Origin: DASPJL01 sp035628645
Lineage (GTDB): Bacteria > Bacteroidota > Bacteroidia > Cytophagales > Cyclobacteriaceae
Reading direction: 5' to 3'
Length of the DNA stretch: 25,941 bases
NCBI GenBank assembly: GCA_035628645.1
Contig: DASPJL010000040.1
Location: forward strand, 1-25,941
The translations under genes and the position numbers were made by a program. Position 1 is the first letter of the stretch. The number at the start of each line of letters is the position of its first letter. Below the pieces are notes generated by a model. It saw nothing but the letters and a program-made list of their open reading frames with translations. It had not been told where the DNA came from and searched no databases. This document shows, piece after piece, positions 1 to 7,843 of the stretch.

Positions 1-104
1 CGACCACAAACGCATTATGAAAATGGCAATAAAATGGCAAAACAATAGAGTTTTTTCAAAACGTGTCACTATGCGCAGTTTCCCTATATTTTAAATTATT
101 TACA
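1..104 (+). other. Window edge with possible 3' end of an upstream gene
   Basis: Two forward frames are open from the window edge. Frame 1 ends with TAG at 46-48. Frame 2 ends with TAA at 92-94 and encodes a basic tail. Either could be the C-terminus of a gene lying left of the window, and I cannot choose between them. The stretch 19-41 holds two near-tandem copies of AAAATGGCAA. No promoter is clear. Confidence 0.3.
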
Positions 105-590
105 ATGGAACAATCAGAAGAAAAGAAATCAAAAATAGCTCATCTCCTTCCTTATCAATTTAAAGAAGGAAACAAGGGGTCTTTAAAAATGTACCAGTCC
201 AAAGAGCAACTATTAGAAGAGATAGAAAAATATTTCTTGCTGTGTGCAGAAAATAAAAAACCTTTAACAATTACCGGCCTTGCCTTATCCCTTGGCTTTG
301 GCTCGCGGCAGTCCTTAATTAGGTATCAAAAAGAAGCAGGTTATGAGGAGTTTCATTCAATAGTAGAATGGGCTAAGATGCGAATAGAGTCGTCTTATGA
401 AGAAATGCTTGTTACTCGTCCGCATGTTGCCGGCCTGATCTTCAACATGAAAAATAACTTCGGTTATTCGGATAAGATAGAAATTGAGGCTACGGCAAAT
501 ACTTCGAATAATGTCGAGAACCTATCAGAAGAAGAAAAGCTTCAAATGCACAAACTTTTAAACAAGGCTAAGAATGTTTCCGGAGTTTAA
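105..590 (+). CDS. Phage terminase small subunit-like protein
   Basis: This is probably the DNA-recognition subunit of a phage packaging motor, which binds the packaging site and recruits the large terminase. The protein has about 161 residues, within the usual range for small terminases. The N-terminal half carries a helix-turn-helix-like segment (ITGLALSLGFGSRQSLIRYQ) that fits the DNA-binding domain of this family. The C-terminus is helical and charged (SEEEKLQMHKLLNKAK), as expected for oligomerisation or large-subunit contact. I chose ATG 105 over the upstream GTG at 63 because the 14 extra residues look non-native. Its stop overlaps the start of the large-terminase gene, which strongly supports the assignment. 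The sequence alone is weak evidence and the call rests largely on context. Confidence 0.7.
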   Translation: MEQSEEKKSKIAHLLPYQFKEGNKGSLKMYQSKEQLLEEIEKYFLLCAENKKPLTITGLALSLGFGSRQSLIRYQKEAGYEEFHSIVEWAKMRIESSYEEMLVTRPHVAGLIFNMKNNFGYSDKIEIEATANTSNNVENLSEEEKLQMHKLLNKAKNVSGV

Positions 591-2100
591 TTTATTGCAG
601 CTTGAATGCTCAATGTATAAAAACAAGAATATTGAGTTTTTGGACCTAACAGGCAAGCAGAAAGAAGCACTTGGATTTCTTATAGATTCCCCTATCTCTG
701 TTTTGCTATTTGGGGGTGCTGCAGGAGGTGGTAAAAGCTGGTTAGGTGTAACATGGTTGATTTACAATTGTCTTGCTTATCCTGAGACAAGGTGGTTTAT
801 TGGCAGGGTAGAGTTGAAGAAGATAAGAAGCACTACTTTCAGGACTTTCAAGAAAGCTTGTAAAAAGTATGGCATATCTAAAGAGTTATACAGGTTTAAT
901 GGTCAGGATAACTTCATAGAGTTCAACAATGGTTCAAGGATTGATTTACTTGATTTAAAAGTTGAACCCTCGGATCCATTCTTTGAGGATCTGGGTTCTG
1001 AAGAGTTTACCGGGGGATTTATAGAAGAAGGGGGAGAGGTTGACTTTGATGCCTTTGATACTTTAAAAACCAGGGTAGGGAGGCAGAACAATGACCTTTA
1101 CAAACTACCTGGAAAGATTCTGATTACTTCCAACCCGAAAAAGAACTGGCTTTATACTTCCATCTATAAACCATTTATGCAGGGCACATTAAATCCGAAG
1201 TATCATTTTATTCAATCCCTGGCTACTGACAATAACTTTCTGGATGCTGGCTATCAAGAAAACCTAAACTCGATAACCAATTCAGTAAAAAGGGAAAGGT
1301 TAAGGGATGGTATCTGGGAATATTCGGATAATGATAACACTTTATGCGATTTTGATTCAATAAGTGCCGTTTTCAACAATAAGCAGCTGTTAAACCAGGA
1401 ATCAAACTTCTTTTATATCTCTGTTGACGTTGCGCGGTTCGGAAAAGATAAAACAGTAATTATCGTCTGGAAAAACTTCTGTACAATTGAAATAAGGACA
1501 ATTGATAAATCCGACACGAAGGTTGTTGCTGACACTGTAAAGGACCTGATGAAAAAACATAAGCTAGGTGCTAGGAATGTAGTTATTGACGGCGATGGAA
1601 TAGGAGGCAGTGTAATAGATCAAATTCCCGGCAGTACCTCCTTTAATAATGGTGCATCCCCAATAGAAACAGGTAAAATACAGGAAAACTTCGCAAACCT
1701 AAAAACCCAATGCTACTTCCTTCTTGCTGAAGCCATCAACAAAAGTAAGCTCTATGTAAAGTGCAGTGATCCAAAAATGCAGGAGGTAATTACCGAAGAA
1801 TTAGAACAAATAAGAATAGTCAATCAGGATTCAGACGGAAAGGTAAAGATCTTGTCAAAAGGTGAGATAAAAGGAATTATCGGGCGGTCCCCGGACTACT
1901 CCGATGCCTTAATGATGCGATTTTACTACGTGGCAAAATATGGATGGGAAAGCAAAGTGCATAGCATGAAATCAAGGGTCTTCATGGGAGAGGCGACATT
2001 TTATGAGAATAGAAAGCTACCGGATACAAGTATGTTCACCAAAGAAGAATTAACAAAACATAAAAACCTTAAAAAAATCATTGGCTATGGAAAGGGATAA
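574..2100 (+). CDS. Phage terminase large subunit (ATPase-nuclease)
   Basis: This is the packaging motor protein that hydrolyses ATP to drive DNA into a prohead and cuts concatemers. Numbering is from ATG 574. Walker A is GGAAGGGKS at residues 47-55, the Walker B-like strand is FIEEGG near 149-154, and a coupling-motif-like LITSNP lies at 183-188. The RNase H-like nuclease domain follows, with acidic residues D285 (SVDVARFGKD), D339 (VVIDGDGIGG) and D441/D444 (SPDYSDALMM). All catalytic elements are present and the 508-residue length is normal, so the gene looks intact. It starts inside the end of the small-terminase gene. ATG 613 is an alternative start that would remove 13 residues of no clear value. 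No portal or capsid gene follows, which is unusual. Confidence 0.92.
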   Translation: MFPEFNLLQLECSMYKNKNIEFLDLTGKQKEALGFLIDSPISVLLFGGAAGGGKSWLGVTWLIYNCLAYPETRWFIGRVELKKIRSTTFRTFKKACKKYGISKELYRFNGQDNFIEFNNGSRIDLLDLKVEPSDPFFEDLGSEEFTGGFIEEGGEVDFDAFDTLKTRVGRQNNDLYKLPGKILITSNPKKNWLYTSIYKPFMQGTLNPKYHFIQSLATDNNFLDAGYQENLNSITNSVKRERLRDGIWEYSDNDNTLCDFDSISAVFNNKQLLNQESNFFYISVDVARFGKDKTVIIVWKNFCTIEIRTIDKSDTKVVADTVKDLMKKHKLGARNVVIDGDGIGGSVIDQIPGSTSFNNGASPIETGKIQENFANLKTQCYFLLAEAINKSKLYVKCSDPKMQEVITEELEQIRIVNQDSDGKVKILSKGEIKGIIGRSPDYSDALMMRFYYVAKYGWESKVHSMKSRVFMGEATFYENRKLPDTSMFTKEELTKHKNLKKIIGYGKG

Positions 2101-2359
2101 CAATTTAATAGAGCAAAACAATGAAGATTTATTAAAAACGGTAAGTGAGGTAAAGAAAGCCCTGGCAGTTGAAAAGAACATCTCGCTATCCTTCTTGATT
2201 GAAACATTAGAAAAGCAGCTTAAGCAGCAAATAGAATTAACTCAAGTCCTAAGCTATGCACAATTTACCTCCCTTCCTCTCAATGAAAGGGAAAGGCTTA
2301 AGTCTTTAGGGTTTAAAGGAAGAACCAATAAACAAGTTTTTTATATACCTAGAAAATAA
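2087..2359 (+). CDS. Small coiled-coil protein of the phage block
   Basis: I do not recognise the family. The protein has about 90 residues. Residues 1-60 are predicted helical and heptad-like, rich in Glu, Lys and Leu, and the C-terminus is short and basic (RLKSLGFKGRTNKQVFYIPRK). I chose ATG 2087 over TTG 2081. It overlaps the last 14 bases of the large-terminase gene in another frame, so translation is probably coupled. The place after terminase suggests a phage structural or regulatory accessory. It is too small to be a portal or capsid protein. Confidence 0.65.
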   Translation: MERDNNLIEQNNEDLLKTVSEVKKALAVEKNISLSFLIETLEKQLKQQIELTQVLSYAQFTSLPLNERERLKSLGFKGRTNKQVFYIPRK

Positions 2360-2364
2360 ACAAA

Positions 2365-2988
2365 ATGAAAACAGTAGAAGCAGAACAAAAAGAACTCATT
2401 ACTATCTACATGGATGTAGAATATGAGGAAACAAAAAAAGAAGAAATTGAAGCTTTCAGAAAAGATTGGCAGGAACAAGTTAATAAGTTCAAGGCTATGG
2501 ATTTGGGCGAAATTAATAGCCATGACGAGTTGATTGCCATTATTTCAAACCCTCACGAATTTATTTTAAAAAGATGGGCGGACAGGGTAGAGGCTCCGGC
2601 AATGTTCGACAAGGATCGCTATTTAAATCTTTTAATAAAGCCGGATACATCAGAATTTAAGATTCTTCACTGGATAAGACATGACATGTTTTATTTAGAA
2701 AGATGGGAGATCAAAATAAATGAGCAAGTTACAAGGCTACTTATTGAGGCCCGTAATTTTTCCTTAGAAAAGGATTCCCATAAACATAAAGTTTACAAAT
2801 CCTTAGTAAACCTTGAGAAAACGTTGAATGAGACGATGGAAGCAATGGGGAGTACTTATTTCTCTATAAAAAATGATGAGTCTATAGGAAAACTGTTTGC
2901 TCAACAGGATGAGCAATGGCACAGGCCGGCAAAGCTTTCCCTTGATCAAAATAAGGTGAAGAATTTTCTAAAAGAAAGAGTACGTTAA
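2365..2988 (+). CDS. Unknown protein between terminase and tape measure
   Basis: I do not recognise this 207-residue protein. It is largely helical and charged, has no membrane segment or signal peptide, and has an aromatic-rich middle (HWIRHDMFYLERWEIKIN). It starts five bases after the previous stop and ends just before a strong intrinsic terminator at 2990-3011, so it is the last gene of the terminase transcript. In tailed phages this position normally holds a portal protein. This protein is less than half the usual portal length and lacks an obvious portal pattern. It could be a chaperone-like or tail-assembly protein whose gene partners were lost. The function is unassigned. Confidence 0.7.
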   Translation: MKTVEAEQKELITIYMDVEYEETKKEEIEAFRKDWQEQVNKFKAMDLGEINSHDELIAIISNPHEFILKRWADRVEAPAMFDKDRYLNLLIKPDTSEFKILHWIRHDMFYLERWEIKINEQVTRLLIEARNFSLEKDSHKHKVYKSLVNLEKTLNETMEAMGSTYFSIKNDESIGKLFAQQDEQWHRPAKLSLDQNKVKNFLKERVR

Positions 2989-2989
2989 C

Positions 2990-3011
2990 GAGGGGTAATA
3001 CCCTCTTTTTT
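2990..3011 (+). terminator. Rho-independent terminator after the terminase operon
   Basis: The arms GAGGG (2990-2994) and CCCTC (3001-3005) flank a six-base loop and are followed by six T. It begins two bases after the stop of the 207-residue gene. It separates the terminase transcript from the tape-measure gene, which then needs its own promoter or read-through. Confidence 0.75.
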
Positions 3012-3039
3012 AGTATATTACTACATCAAAGTTAAAGTA

Positions 3040-5478
3040 ATGGAAGAAAAAATATTACTGCATGTCGGAATTGACGAAGGCGAAATAAACAAAGCTGTTA
3101 AAGCTATCCAAACCGCCCGGATAAGGATAGAAGAATTGAAAAAGTCTCAGGCAGAACTAAAAAAGCAGGGTGAGGGAAATTCTGAACAATTCATTCTCCA
3201 GGAGCAGGAACTAAAAAAACTCTCCGGGGTAGTTAATGAAAATAGTAAAATTCTTCAGATTAACTCCAACATGAATAAGGCCAACGCGGAAGCCATAGAC
3301 GGGTTGAGGGCTGCAAATAAAGCGTTGATCAAGGAAAGGGATAGTTTAAGCACTGCTACTGATGAAGGCCGAAAAAGGATAATTGAAATAAACCAGCAGA
3401 TTGACAAAAACACTGCTACCATTAATGAAAACTCTTCTGCTACCGAAAAACAAAGGGCGAACATTGGAAACTATGCTTCTGCTTTAGATGGACTAGTGCC
3501 GGGCTTAGGAGGTTTTGCTTCAAACCTTAACGAGGTAAGAGAAGAATCCGGAGGAGTAAGCCAGGGTATTATGGGAATGGTAAAGTCTAGCCTTGCTTTC
3601 ATTGCTACGCCAATAGGGGCAGTTCTGGCAGTTTTAGGGGTTGCACTCAGTGCGATAACTAGCTATTTGAATGGCTCGGAAGAGGGACAGAATAAATTTA
3701 ACCGGGTTCTTGCAATTGGAGGCGAAATAGTTGAAAAGGTAACAGATGTTATTGAAGTTTTAGGCGGTGCTATTTTCAATGGACTAGGTAAGGCATTTTC
3801 TTTCATCGGGGATCTTGCAGAAAAAGTATTCCCTGGGGTTACGGATTCAATTAAATCTTTTGCAAGCGATGTGATAAACGAGGCCGATAGAATCTCCTCG
3901 ATTCTGGAAACTTCAAATAAACAGGAAAGGGAATTGATTGTTGAAAGAGCAAGGATTTCTAAAGAATCTACTCAATTAAGACTTGAGGCTGACGAGTTAG
4001 AAGGTGCATCCAGGGTTAAAAAGCTCGATCAGGCTATTGCACTTGAAAGAGAGCTACTTGATAAAGAATTAGAATTTTCCAAAACCCGTTTAGCTATTGC
4101 GGAGAAAACGGCGGCGGACGATCCCACAATAGCCAACAAAAAAGCCCTTGCTGAAGCTCAGGCCGAATTGTTAAATAAAGAAGCAGAATATAATCAGGAA
4201 ATAAGAAGAAATGCAAAAGAAAGGATTACGATACTAGATGAGGAAAAAAGGGAGCGGGATAAAAAAACAAAAGAGAGAGAAGAAGAAATAAAAAGGACCG
4301 CAGAAACAGAAACAGAAGCCGCAAGACTACTTGCTGAATTTAGGCTTCAGCAACAAATAGAAGCTTCTGCATCAGTAGAAGAAAGGGTAAAACGAGAAAT
4401 AGCTTTGGAGAACTTTAAAAGGGATGAATTACTAAAGAATGCTTCCTTAACAGCTTCACAGGTTCAATTGATTAATGAACAGTCAGAAGCAGCTATTACC
4501 GGAATTAAGCAAAAAGGTATTGAGGATAGAAACGCCATAGAGGCTAAAGATAATGCGGAAAGAAAAAAAGAACTTGAAGATAAGCTCAATGAAGCAATTG
4601 AAAAAGCAGAGGAAGAACTTCAAATAGAAATAAATAAAGAGAAAGAAAAGTTTTTAAATGGAGTTATCACAAGAGAAGAATACGAAGCACAACTTCAAGA
4701 GGCTCAACTTGCTTCCTTATTGGTACAGCAAGAAATCGGTAAAAAGTTTGGTTTAGAGGATGAGGCACTTGCCGGCAAAATCTTGGATGCTAAGATTGCA
4801 ATGAAGCAGAAAGAGGTGCAGGTTGTAGAATGGACAGAAAAAGAAAAACAAAAGTTTATCGCTGATTCATTTGGTCAAGTAGCAAGTTTGTTTAATAAAA
4901 ATACAATTGCCTATAAATTACTTGCAAGTGCTGAAGCTGCAATAAATACCTACTTAGCCGCATCTAATGCACTTGCCGCCTATCCTTACCCATTTGGAGG
5001 AATTGCGGCGGCATTAGCGATAGTACAGGGTCTGGTAAACGTAGCAAAAATCAACTCTATAAAGCTTCCTAAAATGGCTATGGGAGGACTTATACCTATT
5101 ACCGGTAAAGATCACAGCCAGGGCGGGGAGATTGTAAGTATTGGAAATAAACCAGTTGCGGAAGTGCAGGGTGGTGAAGATTTAGTTGTTTTAAAAAGAG
5201 GGGCTTCTCCTATGCTTAAAACATTGGCAATGGCCAATAAATTAGCAGGAGGCAGAGACTTTTACAATCATAGACAACCTCAAAGATATTTAGCCGATGG
5301 TGGATATGTAGCTAGAACAGTAAGTGACAGGGCGCGTGCTGAGTTTGACACAAATAGAATAGCAAATGCCATAGGATCACAGCTTGAAAAAATGCCCCCT
5401 TCTATTGTTCAGGTAACTGAAATAGAACGAGTACAGGCAAATAGAGCACGTGCCGCTAAAATAAGTGAGTTAAGTTGA
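3040..5478 (+). CDS. Phage tail tape measure-like protein
   Basis: Tape measure proteins set tail length and leave the tail during DNA injection. This one has 812 residues. Residues 15-130 form long helices with the GNY ending often seen in Bacteroidota tape measures (ANIGNYASALDG). A hydrophobic segment lies at about 183-210, and a long Glu/Lys/Ala-rich coiled coil spans roughly 290-580. A second Ala/Gly-rich hydrophobic segment lies at about 630-675, followed by a Gly-rich C-terminal domain (MAMGGLIPITGKDHSQGG). This order is typical of the family. The gene lies just downstream of a terminator and its TGA overlaps the start of the next gene. No tail-tube, tail-chaperone or distal-tail gene is present nearby, so it may be stranded. 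Confidence 0.85.
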   Translation: MEEKILLHVGIDEGEINKAVKAIQTARIRIEELKKSQAELKKQGEGNSEQFILQEQELKKLSGVVNENSKILQINSNMNKANAEAIDGLRAANKALIKERDSLSTATDEGRKRIIEINQQIDKNTATINENSSATEKQRANIGNYASALDGLVPGLGGFASNLNEVREESGGVSQGIMGMVKSSLAFIATPIGAVLAVLGVALSAITSYLNGSEEGQNKFNRVLAIGGEIVEKVTDVIEVLGGAIFNGLGKAFSFIGDLAEKVFPGVTDSIKSFASDVINEADRISSILETSNKQERELIVERARISKESTQLRLEADELEGASRVKKLDQAIALERELLDKELEFSKTRLAIAEKTAADDPTIANKKALAEAQAELLNKEAEYNQEIRRNAKERITILDEEKRERDKKTKEREEEIKRTAETETEAARLLAEFRLQQQIEASASVEERVKREIALENFKRDELLKNASLTASQVQLINEQSEAAITGIKQKGIEDRNAIEAKDNAERKKELEDKLNEAIEKAEEELQIEINKEKEKFLNGVITREEYEAQLQEAQLASLLVQQEIGKKFGLEDEALAGKILDAKIAMKQKEVQVVEWTEKEKQKFIADSFGQVASLFNKNTIAYKLLASAEAAINTYLAASNALAAYPYPFGGIAAALAIVQGLVNVAKINSIKLPKMAMGGLIPITGKDHSQGGEIVSIGNKPVAEVQGGEDLVVLKRGASPMLKTLAMANKLAGGRDFYNHRQPQRYLADGGYVARTVSDRARAEFDTNRIANAIGSQLEKMPPSIVQVTEIERVQANRARAAKISELS

Positions 5479-5750
5479 TGGCAAAGATAACAGAAGAGCA
5501 TTTCAATTCTCTTAATCTCAGAGGAAGGGCGGATTTAGTATTTACGCAAGGGAAGCACTTGAGCCGAGTAGACAAATATGGATTTACAACAGATCTTTTT
5601 TCACTGGATGCTCTTTATATTCAAGTTTATTATCTTGACTATAGGCACACTCAATTAGAAGAACCTTGGATAGTTCGTTTGGAAGTTGTTACATCAAAGG
5701 ATATAGAAAAATATACCGACCTAATAGAGATAGATAATTTATCGAAATAG
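5478..5750 (+). CDS. Small protein translationally coupled to the tape measure gene
   Basis: I do not recognise this 90-residue protein. ATG 5478 shares its A with the tape-measure TGA stop, and a TTG three bases earlier is a less likely start. The sequence alternates short strands and aromatics (LDALYIQVYYLDYRHTQLEE), suggesting a small beta-rich fold with no membrane segment. The tight overlap implies that it works in the same complex as the tape measure, perhaps as a small tail-assembly factor. Confidence 0.7.
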   Translation: MAKITEEHFNSLNLRGRADLVFTQGKHLSRVDKYGFTTDLFSLDALYIQVYYLDYRHTQLEEPWIVRLEVVTSKDIEKYTDLIEIDNLSK

Positions 5751-5825
5751 ACTTTGTTCCATGGAAAATAAGACCTAGGCTTTTTGGTTCAGGTTTTTTA
5801 TATTTAAAGGAGAATGTAATTCAAA

Positions 5826-6479
5826 ATGAAAGACGATGGATTGAATAACCTAACTGACTTTTCAATAGAAAAGCTTGAAGGCTTAATTGACACAATTATT
5901 GAAAACCCAGTAATTGAAAGTATCGACTTTACTGGTTTGTTTAAAACTCTTAAAGCAGTCAAATCTGTAAGAGACATTTTTTATTTAGAAAATATAAAGA
6001 AATTTATTTTTGAATTCGAAAAGCTGGATAAAAATGAAATTGAGTCGAGTTTAAAGAAGTGGAACAAAAGTGAAAAAGAAAAAAAGAAGGTTGGCAAGTT
6101 TCTATTAATGGCATTAGACAAGATTAGTCAAAATGAAAAAATAGAAATGTTAGTAAAAGTCTTCTTTGCCTATCTAAAAGAAGAAATAAATCAAGAATCC
6201 TTTTTTAGACTTTCCGAGGGAATTTTAAATGCTTATATTGAAGACTTAAAACATATTTATTCAAACCGTTCTCTTCGGAACTTATCTCCAGTAGGATTTT
6301 CTAATTTTTCGGTTGAAGACAATCCCCATGCAGAAAGATACAACTCTAAGCCTAGTTATATTTTAAAGTACGAATTATCAGATTTAGGAGAAGCTTTCAA
6401 GAAAATTGTCTTGGACGGTGATAGTTTAAAATATCATCCCCGGGTTTCCAAAGACCCGAATTATAGAGGATGGATTTAA
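5826..6479 (+). CDS. Unknown helical protein, possible accessory or immunity gene
   Basis: The protein has 217 residues and no confident family name. The pattern looks like a loose group of bacterial accessory proteins: an N-terminal helix pair (FKTLKAVKSVRDIFYLENIK), a charged middle, a helical core (KVGKFLLMALDKISQNEKIE) and a C-terminal stretch ending in YELSDLGEAFKKIV. That last stretch resembles the wing of a winged helix. No signal peptide or clear membrane span is seen. A Shine-Dalgarno-like AAAGGAGA lies at 5806-5813. An ATG at 5814 is followed at once by TAA, so 5826 is the true start. Standing after the tail genes and before the HEPN-like pair, it fits a prophage cargo position where exclusion or defence genes are common. 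That role is inference. Confidence 0.7.
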   Translation: MKDDGLNNLTDFSIEKLEGLIDTIIENPVIESIDFTGLFKTLKAVKSVRDIFYLENIKKFIFEFEKLDKNEIESSLKKWNKSEKEKKKVGKFLLMALDKISQNEKIEMLVKVFFAYLKEEINQESFFRLSEGILNAYIEDLKHIYSNRSLRNLSPVGFSNFSVEDNPHAERYNSKPSYILKYELSDLGEAFKKIVLDGDSLKYHPRVSKDPNYRGWI

Positions 6480-6493
6480 TAAAGGGTCTTTAA

Positions 6494-6985
6494 TTAAGAA
6501 CCCGCATATTTAAAGTATTCTAACTCATTATTTTGGAGTTCTACACAATTTATCTTTATTGAATCAAAGCTTATACTATAAGTTGTAGAAAAGTATTTTA
6601 AAAGTTTATTTAAGTTTTTAATTGCCTTTATAAAGTGCTTATCATAAGTAAAATATACAGAGGTGCTGTGGTCGCTAATATTGTCATTACACAAATACCT
6701 AGATCGACGAGCCAGGCCTTGCAATTTACGATAAGCAAGATAATTATCCTCAGAAAACTTTGTTGGAGAAATTGCAATTTCAGGATTAAGGGCATTGTCC
6801 ACTTGACCATGAGATCTGTAATGTTCATTGATTTTATTTGCAATATGTGCATTAGCCAAATGCACAGCTACATAAAAAGAAACAGTCACCTGCCAGTCCC
6901 AAGAATCAGCAATATTATTATGTGTTTTATCAAGAAAAGCCAAATTCCTTTTAGCTTGGTTGATATGCTCAGAGAAAGAAGCCAT
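6494..6985 (-). CDS. HEPN-like helical protein
   Basis: The protein has 163 residues and is strongly helical. Residues 6-20 and 30-50 form the first helices, with an aromatic-rich core (FYVAVHLANAHI, 37-48) of the kind seen in HEPN proteins. HYRSH follows at 55-59, and LARRSRYL at 91-98 resembles the conserved Arg-Tyr helix of that superfamily. HEPN domains are RNase or nucleotide-binding domains common in toxin-antitoxin and defence systems. The classic RNase motif R-x4-6-H is not clear here: the nearest spacing is R96 to H106. The protein may therefore be non-catalytic or use other residues. It starts four bases after the stop of the upstream 163-residue gene, so the two are co-transcribed. 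Confidence 0.75.
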   Translation of the reverse strand: MASFSEHINQAKRNLAFLDKTHNNIADSWDWQVTVSFYVAVHLANAHIANKINEHYRSHGQVDNALNPEIAISPTKFSEDNYLAYRKLQGLARRSRYLCNDNISDHSTSVYFTYDKHFIKAIKNLNKLLKYFSTTYSISFDSIKINCVELQNNELEYFKYAGS

Positions 6986-6989
6986 TCAA

Positions 6990-7481
6990 TTAACTTCTTC
7001 CATCGACAATAATACTTTTATAGTGAGGCGGTACGGTTAAGCCATCAGATTTTTCTACTATTGTTGATGAGATATTAAAACCTTTGGTGTAGTACTTTGA
7101 ATTGACCTTGGCCTCAGCTAAAATGAGAGCATCTTCAGTGCCATCATCATCATCTTCAACTTCAGCCCAAACCAATACTTTTTCATCAGAATAATCTAAA
7201 GCTAGTTTCAAAGGAGGTTTCTTTAATCTACTTTTTAATTCAGTTGTATAATCAACAAGAATACTTTTAATGAAATACATAGAACTGGAAGCTCGGTTCA
7301 TAGATACAATGTCTTCTTCTTTTCCCGTTATAAGCTTCTTGTAAAAATCTTCTCTTTCAGTAGGAGCCGTGTTAGTTTCTAAACTTATTTGATGAATACC
7401 TAATATAGTAACCAATTCATCAAACCATGGCTTTATTTGATCATGAAATGATAGCTTTGGTGAAATTTCGGTTAATTCCAT
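6990..7481 (-). CDS. Unknown protein paired with the HEPN-like gene
   Basis: I do not recognise this 163-residue protein. The N-terminal half is helical (WFDELVTILGIHQ, about 19-31, and MYFIKSILVDYTTELKSRL, about 69-87). The C-terminal half looks like a small beta domain with an acidic strand and turn (VWAEVEDDDDGTEDALILAE) and a closing TVPPHYKSIIVDGRS. It lacks the GSxAxG motif of minimal nucleotidyltransferases, the usual HEPN partners. As first gene of a two-gene operon it could be an antitoxin, sensor or scaffold for the HEPN-like protein. Two inverted repeats lie upstream and may control it. The assignment to a system is inference from synteny only. Confidence 0.7.
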   Translation of the reverse strand: MELTEISPKLSFHDQIKPWFDELVTILGIHQISLETNTAPTEREDFYKKLITGKEEDIVSMNRASSSMYFIKSILVDYTTELKSRLKKPPLKLALDYSDEKVLVWAEVEDDDDGTEDALILAEAKVNSKYYTKGFNISSTIVEKSDGLTVPPHYKSIIVDGRS

Positions 7482-7800
7482 ATTGGGATTATTTAGTATT
7501 TATAATATTTTAACGCTGAAAGTAACTCTTTGTTATGCTATGCAGAGTGTTAAAAAGTACAGTAGTGTACAACAGCATATAACTATTAACTTTTTAAAGT
7601 TGTCAAATATAATTACATATTAAGGACTAAAGCAAGAGGTTATTAACAAAGTTATCCACAATCTATTTGAAGTATGCTCAATATAACACTTTTATTAAAT
7701 GCATATTTTATACAAAGCTTACATCAATCATTCTTTTGTTTTAAAGAAAACAAAAACATTGGCTTAATACTTGACAATCACTCGACAGGGGGAATAAAAA
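7482..7800. other. AT-rich intergenic region with inverted repeats and DnaA-box-like sites
   Basis: No gene is seen here. The region holds the inverted repeat GTACA-GTAG-TGTAC (7557-7570), a second one AACTTT-TT-AAAGTT (7588-7601), a consensus DnaA box TTATCCACA (7652-7660) with a one-mismatch copy TTATTAACA (7640-7648), and an AT-only style hairpin TTTTGTTTT-AAAG-AAAACAAAA (7734-7755). It lies between the HEPN-like operon and the tRNA terminator. Confidence 0.5.
7557..7601. promoter_or_regulatory. Two inverted repeats upstream of the HEPN-like operon
   Basis: GTACA (7557-7561) and TGTAC (7566-7570) form a perfect five-base inverted repeat with a four-base spacer. AACTTT (7588-7593) and AAAGTT (7596-7601) form a perfect six-base repeat with a two-base spacer. 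They lie 76-120 bases upstream of the start codon at 7481. They could be operators for autoregulation of the pair. No strong -7/-33 promoter could be placed between them and the gene. Confidence 0.35.
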
Positions 7801-7827
7801 AGCCTTAAGTTGTTGATACTTAAGGCT
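7801..7827 (-). terminator. Intrinsic terminator of the tRNA-Lys gene
   Basis: AGCCTTAAG (7801-7809) and CTTAAGGCT (7819-7827) form a perfect nine-base stem with a nine-base loop. The A-run at 7796-7800 reads as a U-run on the minus strand, directly after the stem. It begins 17 bases beyond the tRNA 3' end. Confidence 0.85.
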
Positions 7828-7843
7828 GTGAATGCTTGACAAG

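Noticed and set aside
6635..7012. Plus-strand frame of 125 codons opposite the HEPN-like gene
   Set aside because: It is the antisense shadow of the HEPN-like gene, with basic, Cys- and Ile-rich, unstructured composition.
1..7800. CRISPR array or integrase in the phage block
   Set aside because: No regularly spaced repeats and no recombinase motifs were found in any frame.
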